The notes below the pieces were generated by a model. It worked only from the letters and a program-made list of their open reading frames with translations, was not told the origin of the DNA and did no database searches. Made by a program: the position numbers and the translations under genes. A stretch of 25,249 bases of DNA, taken from positions 1 through 25,249 of the forward strand of contig JANXCK010000239.1 in NCBI GenBank assembly GCA_025060055.1. Direction: 5' to 3'. The stretch comes from Fimbriimonadales bacterium. GTDB lineage: Bacteria > Armatimonadota > Fimbriimonadia > Fimbriimonadales > GBS-DC. Shown one piece after another: positions 6,895 to 14,364 of this stretch (position 1 is its first letter; every line of letters begins with the position of its first letter).

Positions 6895-7707
6895 CTAATT
6901 GCCTGTGCAGTTGCCGTCGCGTTGGGCTTGACTGGGGCGGTTCGGGCAGTTGCGACACGGTGTGCCGTTAGCACGGCGCGACGCCACACCCCACAGGCTC
7001 AGATCGTTCAGGTACGGACCCTGTTCGCCGACACGGTAGAGGCGGACTGTGCGACCGTCCCAAGCGGTGGTTGTGCTACCCGCGCCTTCCAGCAAGCGTC
7101 CTTTCACCGTGCGGGCGTGTCCGTCCACGAAGTTCGCCCCCGCAAGGCTGTTATGACGCGCTTGCAAAAACGAGTTGAACTGGGGCGGTCCACCTAAGGT
7201 GCCGTCGTACAGCATCGAGGTCTCCACGGGATACTCTATCTGCGCTAAGGTCATCGGGGGGTTCGCTTGATTGCGCAGCGGAGGCATAAAGCCGTCCTCG
7301 AACACGCACCAGTTGAAAATGTAGCCAACATACCGAAAGTTGGGCAACGGACATACCGACGCTCCCGCAGACTGAAAGCTACCTACGAGGTCAAGCCCTT
7401 GGCGATCGGAAGGGCAGATGACGACATCCGTGTTCTTGATGTAGGGGGAGATGGCATGGTAGAGGGTGAAGACACAGGGCTGGTTATTGTTGTTCACGCT
7501 GGCGTACATGCTGAACGGGAACTTCTCCTCGTAGTCTTGTACATACTGCAGCACGCCGAGCGCAATCTGCTTCATGTTGTTGGTGCACTGGGTCTGGCGC
7601 GCTTTCTCGCGCGCTTGCGCAAACACAGGGAACAGTATCGCCGCCAGAATTGCGATTATGGCGATCACCACCAGCAACTCAATCAGTGTGAAGCCTTCTC
7701 GTCTCAT
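6895..7707 (-). CDS. DUF1559 prepilin-like protein (type II/IV pseudopilin N-terminus, H-x9-DG C-terminus)
   Basis: A 270-residue exported protein. MRREGFTLIELLVVIAIIAI has the class III prepilin signal: cleavage is expected after G5, with F+1 and E+5, and a hydrophobic helix follows. LFPVFAQAREKARQT continues the conserved alpha-1 region. The C-terminal domain has CPSDR and the H-x9-DG motif (HNSLAGANFVDG). The family is greatly expanded in Planctomycetes and Armatimonadota, and its function is poorly known. I chose the ATG at 7707 by analogy with the second copy (21285); a TTG at 7761 would add 18 residues before the signal, which is unlikely. No strong Shine-Dalgarno site is present. Several cysteines in the C-terminal part could form disulfides outside the cell. 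Confidence 0.9.
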   Translation of the reverse strand: MRREGFTLIELLVVIAIIAILAAILFPVFAQAREKARQTQCTNNMKQIALGVLQYVQDYEEKFPFSMYASVNNNNQPCVFTLYHAISPYIKNTDVVICPSDRQGLDLVGSFQSAGASVCPLPNFRYVGYIFNWCVFEDGFMPPLRNQANPPMTLAQIEYPVETSMLYDGTLGGPPQFNSFLQARHNSLAGANFVDGHARTVKGRLLEGAGSTTTAWDGRTVRLYRVGEQGPYLNDLSLWGVASRRANGTPCRNCPNRPSQAQRDGNCTGN

Positions 7708-7779
7708 AGTGATTCGAACGATTCTAAGCGTGCGCCGCGATTCCTGCTGTAAATTCTGCAAGGAAATGAGGATATTTCG

Positions 7780-8271
7780 TCAGTCGCGCGAGTAACCAGT
7801 TTCAGAGACTTCCAACCTCAGCGGGTGAACAGTAATCCTTCGTCGGGTCTCGCCCTCAGGGAAGAGGCGTACCGTGTATCCCCACTGCGTAGGCAACGGC
7901 ACGCCGAGCAGTCTCAGCCGTTCTGCCCACTCTATGGCAGTGATCCCCATGCGCTCGAAAAGCTCATCCAGCCCCAGCGTGCGGATTTGTTCGGGCGTCT
8001 CGATTCGGTACAGGTCGATGTGGAAAAAGGGCAACCCTTGCAGATGGGGCGGCTGCTGGATAGTGTACTCGTGGATGAGTGTGAAAGTTGGGCTGCGAAT
8101 CGGTTCGGTGATACCCAGTCCGCGTGCCAGTCCGCGTATGAAAGTCGTCTTGCCCGCTCCCAAGTCGCCTTCGAGCAGAATTGCCGTGTCCGCCTGCAAG
8201 TTTTGCGCCCACTGCGCCGCGAACGCTTCGGTAGCGGCAGGGCTGTCGGACAGGAACTCAGTCGAGGTCAT
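7780..8271 (-). CDS. tsaE: tRNA t6A37 threonylcarbamoyladenosine biosynthesis ATPase TsaE
   Basis: A 163-residue P-loop ATPase that works with TsaB and TsaD in making N6-threonylcarbamoyladenosine at A37 of ANN-decoding tRNAs. Walker A is GDLGAGKTT at 35-43. SPTFTLIHEYT (60-70), HIDLYRI (84-90), LGLDELF (99-105) and IEWAERL (113-119) are family blocks. The length is normal. The start overlaps the end of hspR by 14 nt, so translation is probably coupled within the dnaJ-hspR-tsaE unit. No strong ribosome binding site is visible. tsaB and tsaD are not in the window. Confidence 0.95.
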   Translation of the reverse strand: MTSTEFLSDSPAATEAFAAQWAQNLQADTAILLEGDLGAGKTTFIRGLARGLGITEPIRSPTFTLIHEYTIQQPPHLQGLPFFHIDLYRIETPEQIRTLGLDELFERMGITAIEWAERLRLLGVPLPTQWGYTVRLFPEGETRRRITVHPLRLEVSETGYSRD

Positions 8272-8656
8272 CGTCGTAGCGCTCGAAGCGAATCAGCAGC
8301 GACTGTGGGTCGACAGGCAAATTATGCTCGTGAATCAGTTGCAGGATGCGCATGTTGGTCTGCGCCACCACCTCTGCCATTTCGCGGTTCATCTGCTCGA
8401 TGCGTTCCAGTAGGCGCAGAATGATGTCTACGCCCGCGAGGTTCACGCCCAGTTGCTGTGTCAATCGCTGGATGCGGCGCAGGCGGGCGATGTCGGCTTC
8501 CGAGTAGAGCCGTTTGCTATTACCCACGCGGTAGGGCTGGATTAGCCCCAGTCGCTCATAGAGCCGAATGGTTTGAGGGTGTAGCCCGCACATGCGCGCC
8601 ACGACGCTGATGAGGTACACCGGCTCGTTCGATGGGCGATTGCCATCCTGCCTCAT
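8258..8656 (-). CDS. hspR: MerR-family heat-shock repressor HspR
   Basis: A 132-residue MerR-like repressor. The winged-helix region at about 14-60 reads YLISVVARMCGLHPQTIRLY, then ERLGLIQPYRVGNSKRLYSE. A dimerising coiled coil follows (about 60-105). In actinobacteria HspR binds HAIR sites upstream of dnaK and uses DnaK as corepressor; the same position after dnaJ supports that here. The ATG (8654-8656) overlaps the dnaJ stop codon, with AGGAGGTGA just upstream, giving tight coupling. The frame stays open far upstream through dnaJ, but only the part from 8656 is real. A HAIR-like site lies before dnaK at 11960-11980. Confidence 0.93.
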   Translation of the reverse strand: MRQDGNRPSNEPVYLISVVARMCGLHPQTIRLYERLGLIQPYRVGNSKRLYSEADIARLRRIQRLTQQLGVNLAGVDIILRLLERIEQMNREMAEVVAQTNMRILQLIHEHNLPVDPQSLLIRFERYDDDLD

Positions 8657-9735
8657 ACTTTCACCTCCTGCGAGTGGCGTAGGCGTTGCAGCTGTTCCAG
8701 CAGCTCGCGCTCGCGCGGCGAAAGGTGTCGGGGCACGGTGATTCGGGCGCGGGCATACAAATCGCCGATTTTGCCTTTGCCCAGCGGTAGCCCTTTGCCT
8801 GCCAGTCTGAAACGGGTGCCGCTTTGCGTGCCTGCAGGCACTTTCATCTTCACGGTTCCGTGCGGCGTGGGCACTTCCACCTCGCCGCCGAGAATCGCCG
8901 TGAGGTAGTCGATGTCCAGTTCGATATAGAGGTCGTCGTCTTTGCGCTCGAAGCGCGGGTCGGGCTTGATTTTGAGGCGCAGGTACAGGTCGCCGCGCTT
9001 GCCGTTTGCGCCGAGTGCGCCCTCGCCCGCAAGGCGCAAGCGTTGCCCTTCCGCCACGCCTGCGGGGATGTTCACTGTGAGCGTGCGCGTGCGCACCACC
9101 GTGCCCTGTCCACGACAGGCAGGGCATGGCGCGCCCACGATGCCCGTGCCGTCGCACTCGTCGCAGTGCATCTCCAGCCCGAACATACCGAACCGTCGAC
9201 GCCCTGTGCCGCCGCAGGCGCGACAGGTCTGGCGACGGTTCGGCGCAATGCCCATCCCGCCGCAGCTCTCACACGGCTCCTCTGTGCTAAGCTGAATCGT
9301 GCGTGTTGCGCCGTGAATTGCGTCTTGCAGGCTGATTTCGAGGGTCTGCTCGATGTCGCGCGGGGCGCGCTGCATCCGCAAGCCGCTCTCGAAGCCCCCG
9401 CCGCGCAGTAGGTTCTCGATGAACTCCTGGAAGTTGCCGAAACCGAATGGCGATTCGAACCCGTCGGGCTGGAAGCCCTCGCCGTACTGCTCGCGCATGC
9501 GCTGGTAGGCTTGCCACTGCTCGCCGTAGCGGTCATATGCCGCGCGCTTTTCAGGGTCGGACAGCACTTGGTAGGCTTCGTTGATTTCCTTGAACTTCTC
9601 TTCGGCGGTTTTGTCGCCAGGGTTCACATCGGGGTGATACTTGCGCGCGAGCTTGCGGTACGCCGCCTTGATTTCCTTCTCGGTGGCGTTCCGCGATACA
9701 CCCAGAATCTGGTAGTAGTCTTTGAAGTCGCGCAT
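8653..9735 (-). CDS. dnaJ: Chaperone protein DnaJ (type I Hsp40)
   Basis: A 360-residue co-chaperone that delivers clients to DnaK and stimulates its ATPase. The J domain is residues about 5-70, with HPD at 34-36. A short Gly/Phe region (about 85-118) follows. Four CxxCxGxG-type repeats bind two zinc ions: CESCGGMG (155), CRACGGTG (171), CDECDGTG (191), CPACRGQG (204). The substrate-binding beta domains complete the protein. The start is backed by GGAGTGA 7-8 nt upstream. A 208-bp gap full of hairpins separates it from dnaK; the two may still be cotranscribed, with the array setting their ratio. Its end overlaps hspR. No grpE lies beside it. Confidence 0.97.
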   Translation of the reverse strand: MRDFKDYYQILGVSRNATEKEIKAAYRKLARKYHPDVNPGDKTAEEKFKEINEAYQVLSDPEKRAAYDRYGEQWQAYQRMREQYGEGFQPDGFESPFGFGNFQEFIENLLRGGGFESGLRMQRAPRDIEQTLEISLQDAIHGATRTIQLSTEEPCESCGGMGIAPNRRQTCRACGGTGRRRFGMFGLEMHCDECDGTGIVGAPCPACRGQGTVVRTRTLTVNIPAGVAEGQRLRLAGEGALGANGKRGDLYLRLKIKPDPRFERKDDDLYIELDIDYLTAILGGEVEVPTPHGTVKMKVPAGTQSGTRFRLAGKGLPLGKGKIGDLYARARITVPRHLSPRERELLEQLQRLRHSQEVKV

Positions 9736-9760
9736 CGTGTATCACTCCGCCTCATTTGTG

Positions 9761-9941
9761 GCTTGGACAGTCTTGTCCAAGCATACAACAGCGCGTAGCG
9801 TCGGCGTCTTGCCGACGATTGCACGGACGCGACTGTCCGTGCTACGGATGCACGGGCTGGAAGCCCGTGCCACGCGTAGCCCGCACGGACAAGACTGTCC
9901 GTGCCACGCGCAGTTCGCACGGACAAGACTGTCCGTGCTAC
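9761..9941. repeat. Array of six short hairpins between dnaK and dnaJ
   Basis: The units are GCTTGGACA/TGTCCAAGC (9761-9782), CGTCGGCG/CGCCGACG-like (9799-9817), GCACGGAC/GTCCGTGC (9821-9842), GCACGGGCT/AGCCCGTGC (9850-9870), and two GCACGGACA/TGTCCGTGC units (9883-9904 and 9917-9939). Several end in TAC or CAC and are joined by short GCG-rich linkers. The array starts 2 bp after the dnaK stop codon. It could cause 3' processing or partial termination between dnaK and dnaJ. Confidence 0.85.
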
Positions 9942-9943
9942 GA

Positions 9944-11845
9944 TTATTTCTCTTCGCGATACTCGGCGTCGATCACATCGTCGCCGCTGGCACTGCTGGT
10001 GGCGCCTGCCGTCGCGCCCGTGTCGCTGGTGTAGCCCGCCGTGCGCTGCCGATAGAGCTGCTCGGTGATGCGGTAGGTCAGGCTCTCCAGCTCGCTCATC
10101 AGGCTGATGGCGCGTTCGGCGTTCTGTTGCTGGATGGCTTCGCGGATGTCTCGAATCAGGCTCTCGGCGCGCTCGCGATCGCTCGCGCTGATTTGCTCGC
10201 CCTGCTCTTTGAGTAGCCGTTCGGTCTCGATAGCGAGTCGCTCGGCGCGGTTGAGCTGCTCGGCTTGCTCGCGCAGTTTGCGGTCGCGCTCGGCGTTCGC
10301 CTCCGCCTCCTTGACCATGCGCTCCACCTCCTCGCGCGTGAGGTTCGTGGAGCCTGTGATGCGGATGCTCTGCGCGCGCCCGGTGCCTAAATCCTTCGCT
10401 GACACCTGCAGAATGCCGTTCGCGTCAATGTCGAAGGTCACCTCAATCTGGGGCACGCCAGCGGGCGCAGGCGGAATGCCATCTAAGTGGAACACGCCGA
10501 GTAGCTTATTGTCGCGCGCCATCGGGCGCTCACCCTGATAGACGCGCACCTCCACGCTGGTCTGCCCGTCGGCAGCGGTGGTGAAAATCTCGCTCTTGCG
10601 CGTCGGGATCGTGGTGTTGCGCGGAATCAGCACGGTAAAGATACCGCCTTTGGTCTCGATCCCAAGCGAGAGCGGGGTGACATCGAGCAGCACGATGTCT
10701 TTCACCTCGCCTGCCAGCACGCCTGCCTGAATTGCTGCGCCAATCGCCACTACCTCGTCGGGGTTCACGCCCTTGTGCGGTTCCTTGCCTGTAATCTGGC
10801 GCACCATCTCCTGCACTTTCGGGATGCGCGTGGAGCCGCCCACCAGCACCACCTCGTCCACATCGCTCGGCTTCAACCCCGCGTCCTCCAGCGCACGGAA
10901 GATAGGCCCCTTGAGCCGCTCGAACAGATCGGCGCAGAGGTCTTCGAACTTCGCGCGGGTGAGCGTCATATCGAGGTGCTTGGGTCCGCTGGCGTCTGCC
11001 GTGATGAACGGCAGGTTGATGGTGGTGGTAGTCACGCTGGACAGTTCGATCTTGGCGCGTTCGGCGGCTTCCTTCAGGCGTTGCAGCGCCTGCCGATCGT
11101 GGCGTAGGTCGATGCCATGCTCTTTCTTGAACTCGTCGGCGAGGTAGTCCACAATCCGCTGGTCAAAATCGTCGCCGCCGAGGTGCGTGTCGCCCGATGT
11201 GGACTTCACTTCGAACACGCCGTCGCCCACTTCCAGAATCGACACATCAAAAGTGCCGCCGCCGAGGTCGAACACCAGAATTGTTTCGTTGGTCTTCTTG
11301 TCCAGCCCGTAAGCGAGCGCGGCGGCAGTCGGTTCGTTGATGATGCGCAGCACTTTCAGCCCCGCGATTTCGCCTGCATTCTTAGTGGCGGTGCGCTGCG
11401 CGTCGTTGAAGTAAGCGGGCACGGTAATCACGGCAGCGTCCACTTTCTCGCCCAAGTAGGCTTCGGCGTCGGCTTTGAGCTTTTGCAGCACTATTGCCGA
11501 AATCTCTTCGGGGCGCAGCGTCCTATCGAGCGCGGGGACATACACGGCGGCGTCGCCCTTGCTGTCGGCGACCACCTTATAGGGCACACGCTTGCGCTCT
11601 TCCTCGACTTCGTCATAGCGTCGCCCGATGAAGCGCTTGATGGAAAAGAGGGTGTTCTCAGGGTTCACGATTGCCTGTCGCTTGGCGGGCGCGCCCACCA
11701 GCCGCTCGCCCGTTTTCGTGAAGCCCACGACCGACGGGCACAAACGACCGCCCTCCGCCGTCGGAATCACGACGGGCTCGCCGCCCTCCAGTACGGCAAT
11801 CACCGAGTTCGTCGTCCCTAAATCGATACCCACTACCTTGCCCAT
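9944..11845 (-). CDS. dnaK: Chaperone protein DnaK (Hsp70)
   Basis: A 633-residue Hsp70. The ATPase domain (about 1-380) starts VVGIDLGTTNSVIAV and contains NEPTAAALAYG, FDLGGGTFDVSIL and VVLVGGSTRIPKVQ. The linker DIVLLDVTPLSLGIET precedes the substrate-binding domain (about 390-600). The tail ends DDVIDAEYREEK, the usual bacterial EEVD-like end. The length is normal and all core motifs are intact. The start has GGAGG 9 nt upstream. The promoter (11949-11979) overlaps a HAIR-like operator, so HspR control is expected, probably with DnaK as corepressor. dnaJ, hspR and tsaE follow downstream; grpE is absent from the window. Confidence 0.98.
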   Translation of the reverse strand: MGKVVGIDLGTTNSVIAVLEGGEPVVIPTAEGGRLCPSVVGFTKTGERLVGAPAKRQAIVNPENTLFSIKRFIGRRYDEVEEERKRVPYKVVADSKGDAAVYVPALDRTLRPEEISAIVLQKLKADAEAYLGEKVDAAVITVPAYFNDAQRTATKNAGEIAGLKVLRIINEPTAAALAYGLDKKTNETILVFDLGGGTFDVSILEVGDGVFEVKSTSGDTHLGGDDFDQRIVDYLADEFKKEHGIDLRHDRQALQRLKEAAERAKIELSSVTTTTINLPFITADASGPKHLDMTLTRAKFEDLCADLFERLKGPIFRALEDAGLKPSDVDEVVLVGGSTRIPKVQEMVRQITGKEPHKGVNPDEVVAIGAAIQAGVLAGEVKDIVLLDVTPLSLGIETKGGIFTVLIPRNTTIPTRKSEIFTTAADGQTSVEVRVYQGERPMARDNKLLGVFHLDGIPPAPAGVPQIEVTFDIDANGILQVSAKDLGTGRAQSIRITGSTNLTREEVERMVKEAEANAERDRKLREQAEQLNRAERLAIETERLLKEQGEQISASDRERAESLIRDIREAIQQQNAERAISLMSELESLTYRITEQLYRQRTAGYTSDTGATAGATSSASGDDVIDAEYREEK

Positions 11846-11948
11846 GGCTCTGTCCTCCGTAAGGTAATTATTTGGCTACCACGCCCTGCTTCCACAGGAA
11901 TTGATACTTCCTGCGCGAAGGGGAAGTTCCCGTTTGTTGAGCAGATAG

Positions 11949-11979
11949 ATTGTACCTGACTTGAGCAAGGTATTGTCAA
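11949..11979 (-). promoter_or_regulatory. dnaK promoter
   Basis: On the minus strand TTGACA (11974-11979) is an exact -35 and TACAAT (11949-11954) a good -10, but the 19-bp spacing is long. The transcript start would be near 11942, giving a leader of about 95 nt with a Shine-Dalgarno site before the ATG at 11845. Confidence 0.65.
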
Positions 11980-11980
11980 G
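11960..11980 (-). promoter_or_regulatory. HAIR-like HspR operator at dnaK
   Basis: The minus strand reads CTTGACA, seven bases, GCTCAAG. The HAIR consensus from actinobacteria is CTTGAGT-N7-ACTCAAG, so 11 of 14 positions match with exact spacing. The left half contains the -35 hexamer, so a bound HspR would block RNA polymerase. An hspR gene in the same cluster supports the call. Confidence 0.75.
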
Positions 11981-11995
11981 ATGTTGGTGTGGGTG

Positions 11996-12036
11996 TTCGA
12001 AAAATGCCTGTAGACAGGGCGGCTCAAGCCGTTCCT
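11996..12036. repeat. Fragment of the multi-hairpin core beside element C
   Basis: This reads GTTCGAAAAATGCCTG and then GGCGGCTCAAGCCGTTCC. It resembles the left ends at 829 and 19427, then stops where element C begins. It is probably a remnant interrupted or replaced by element C. Confidence 0.5.
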
Positions 12037-12037
12037 G

Positions 12038-12194
12038 TTATACCAATTAGGATTTCAAGCGTCGTTATACCCTCACCCCCTTGTCCCCCTCTCCCACCGC
12101 GTGGGCGAGGGGGAATTCGGCTCCCCTCTCCCGCAACGCGGGAGAGGGGCTGGGGGTGAGAGAACAACGGCATTTGAAACCCCGCTTGGTATTA
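12038..12194. mobile_element. MITE-like element C (shared ends, C/G-rich core)
   Basis: The left end is TTATACCAATTAGGATTTCA (12038-12057). The right end, in reverse, is TAATACCAAGCGGGGTTTCA. The core (12070-12161) is the C/G-rich inverted repeat also present alone at 3331-3414. Its last bases provide the TAA stop codon of the TMTC-like gene (12192-12194). The gap 11846-12191 holds only this element, the adjoining fragment and the dnaK control region. Confidence 0.7.
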
Positions 12195-14333
12195 CTTGCG
12201 AGTGCTCCCTGCGCCGTTGCGTAGCCTCGATCGCGCCTCTTGGAGCAGAGCCGTGACTGTGCGGTCGTTGTAGCCGCTGCGCTGGAGCTCCAAAAGCACC
12301 TGCTCAGCCTCTGCGGGGCGTCCCTGCAAGAGGCGTAATCGTGCCAGCGCAATCCCATAAGCGATTCGATCGGGGTCGCGTTGGGCAGCGGCACGCAGGT
12401 GTGCCTCGGCTAATGCCAGGTTGCGCTCGTTCATCCAGTGGTGCGCGGCAGCAACCCATTTGCTGGCGCTTCGCAGTTGCTGCAGTCCCTCCGCAGCGAC
12501 GGAGCCACTCGGATTGGGCAACAGCGCGTAGGCTTTGCGGAACTCGGCTTCCGCAAGGTCGAGCCGTGCGCGACGCGCGTAAATCAATCCCAGCGCCTGA
12601 TGCCCCATAAACTGGGGTGGCTTACCCAGCACGCGCTGTTTGATGATTCGTTCCGCTGCCTCGTGCTCGCCGCGCTCGGAAAGCATCGCAGCAAAGTTGT
12701 TCCATGCCGTGACATTCTCAGGTTCTACCTCAGTCGCCTGCCGAAATGCGACGATAGCAGCATCTGGGTCGCCTAAACGCAGCAGTGCAACGCCTTTGTT
12801 CACATAGCCCATCCCGCTGCGCGGCGCAACCCGAATTGCCCGCTCAGCGTATTCCAACGCCTCAGTGTACCTGCCCATCTTCGCGTACAAGTCCGACAAG
12901 TTGCTGAACCCGACGGGCGAGCTGGGCGAAGCGACCGTGAGCCACTTCCAAAGCGTCTCTGCGTCGCGCCAGTTCGGTAAGTTATACGCGCTCGTGATAA
13001 TAAGCCCAACGCCCCACACCGCGATAAGCGTCCGCAACGCCCACGAAGTGCTGACGCGCCACATCGACAGCCGCGCAGACCAAAAATCCGTGCCACTTGG
13101 CGGCTTGGGCGACCTCGCCCAAGCAGGTGTGGCGTCAGCGTCTTGCCGACGACGATGCACGGACTTCCAGTCCGTGCCAGTTGGGGGCTGAGCGGTCTTG
13201 CCCAAGCGCGGCACAAGCGGAGGCTCAACACCGTGCACAAGCCCCAGCAGAAACAGCGCGAGTGGGAACGTCAGAAACCGCTCTGCCGTGAAGATGCCAT
13301 ATGCGAACTCCAGCGGGCGCAGGTTCAGCACGGGCAGCAGCGCAACCAGCCCCGCCGCCACAAGCCAGCCGACCTGAGGACGACGCCGAATCAGATACCC
13401 GACCCCCAACAGGGTCAGACCCGCCAACCCCAGTTGCGCCCACGCCCAGCCCTCATTCAGCGGTATAGGCAGCTCAGAATGGTGTGCAGCGGTGATACTC
13501 GGAAATGGGAACAGCACCAGTCCTGTCAAGGTGGTTAGTGTGCGTCCAATCAGCAGAAGATGCTGTAGGGGCGTGCCCGCCTCAATCTGGGCGTCGCCTA
13601 TCGGTGCGGTGAGCCAGTATCCTAATGCGGCATAGCGCACGACAAGATACACCATCAGCGCGCCGCCCAGCGCGCCGTACAACGCCCGATCCTGACGCCA
13701 GAGCCGAACTACCTTTTCTCTCAACCCGCTGCCCTCTTGCTGCGCCAGCTGCCACAGCACCAGCACAAGCGGGAACACCAGCGCCATCTCCTTACAAAAC
13801 AGCGCCAAGAGGAACGCGCCCGACACGCCCCAAAGGCGTGCAACACCCCGCAGACACCCCTCCAGCCACAGCGCCAGCAGCAGGAAGAGCGTCACGGTCA
13901 GGTCATACCGCGACGAGACGAACGCCACACTCTCCACTAAGGCGGGATGCACACCGTACAGGGCGCCTGCCAGCAGCCCCATCCAGTGCCCGCGCAGCAG
14001 GCGCAGCCCCAACGCCATCACGAGCGCGGTGTTCAGCAGGTGGATTTGCAGATTCGCTGCATGGAACGGCGCGGGATTATCTTTCCACAGCCAAATCTGC
14101 ACGAGCAAACTGCTCAGTGCCAGCGGGCGGAAGTAGTTCGGCGAGAAGTCCAGCGGTTGACTCACTGCCTCCAGCCAACGCGCGGGTGAGCGGTAGTCGG
14201 CACGCCCGTAAATCAGCTGGTCGTCGTCCCACACGAACTTGAAGCGCACTGTCGGCGCGTAAAGCGCACCCACCATTACCAAAATCGCCAGTGCGCCGCC
14301 CCACTGCAGCGCTTGCAAGCCGTTGCGAAACAC
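12192..14333 (-). CDS. TMTC-like GT-C glycosyltransferase with C-terminal TPR repeats
   Basis: A 713-residue polytopic membrane protein. After the first hydrophobic segment comes FKFVWDDDQLIYGRADY, with the acidic pair expected of GT-C enzymes in the first outer loop. YFRPLALSSLL, PFHAANLQIHLLNTAL and VHPALVESVAFVSSRYDL closely resemble TMTC/O-mannosyl transferase proteins. About ten membrane segments reach residue ~445; tetratricopeptide repeats fill the remainder (for example GRYTEALEYAERAIRVAP). It probably moves a sugar from a lipid carrier at the outer membrane face, matching the glycosyltransferase genes upstream. I chose GTG at 14333 because TATACT lies 5 nt before it; an ATG at 14414 would overlap the preceding gene by 50 nt. 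Residues about 376-418 are encoded by hairpin repeats, and the stop codon lies in element C. Confidence 0.85.
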   Translation of the reverse strand: MFRNGLQALQWGGALAILVMVGALYAPTVRFKFVWDDDQLIYGRADYRSPARWLEAVSQPLDFSPNYFRPLALSSLLVQIWLWKDNPAPFHAANLQIHLLNTALVMALGLRLLRGHWMGLLAGALYGVHPALVESVAFVSSRYDLTVTLFLLLALWLEGCLRGVARLWGVSGAFLLALFCKEMALVFPLVLVLWQLAQQEGSGLREKVVRLWRQDRALYGALGGALMVYLVVRYAALGYWLTAPIGDAQIEAGTPLQHLLLIGRTLTTLTGLVLFPFPSITAAHHSELPIPLNEGWAWAQLGLAGLTLLGVGYLIRRRPQVGWLVAAGLVALLPVLNLRPLEFAYGIFTAERFLTFPLALFLLGLVHGVEPPLVPRLGKTAQPPTGTDWKSVHRRRQDADATPAWARSPKPPSGTDFWSARLSMWRVSTSWALRTLIAVWGVGLIITSAYNLPNWRDAETLWKWLTVASPSSPVGFSNLSDLYAKMGRYTEALEYAERAIRVAPRSGMGYVNKGVALLRLGDPDAAIVAFRQATEVEPENVTAWNNFAAMLSERGEHEAAERIIKQRVLGKPPQFMGHQALGLIYARRARLDLAEAEFRKAYALLPNPSGSVAAEGLQQLRSASKWVAAAHHWMNERNLALAEAHLRAAAQRDPDRIAYGIALARLRLLQGRPAEAEQVLLELQRSGYNDRTVTALLQEARSRLRNGAGSTRK
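13087..13207. repeat. Hairpin repeats inserted in frame within the TMTC-like gene
   Basis: Two related 37-38 bp units (13087-13124 and 13171-13207), both starting TCCGTGCCA and ending GCCCAAGC, lie 84 bp apart. Between them are a CGTC..GACG hairpin (13132-13153) and GCACGGACT/AGTCCGTGC (13157-13177). These are the same families as the intergenic arrays. They encode a hydrophilic stretch with PPTGTDWKS and PPSGTDFWS between two membrane segments, and the reading frame is preserved. Confidence 0.8.
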
Positions 14334-14338
14334 GCAGT

Positions 14339-14344
14339 AGTATA
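14339..14344 (-). promoter_or_regulatory. -10 box of the TMTC-like gene, predicted leaderless GTG start
   Basis: TATACT preceded by GTG lies 5 nt before the GTG at 14333, beyond the end of the preceding glycosyltransferase gene (stop at 14365-14367). The start may also be served by read-through from the upstream operon. Confidence 0.45.
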
Positions 14345-14364
14345 CACGAGAGCCTTTTACTCGC

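Noticed and set aside
8657..9157. N-terminal extension of HspR fused to a 167-residue basic region
   Set aside because: The extension is another frame of dnaJ; the real start at 8656 has AGGAGGTGA and overlaps the dnaJ stop codon.
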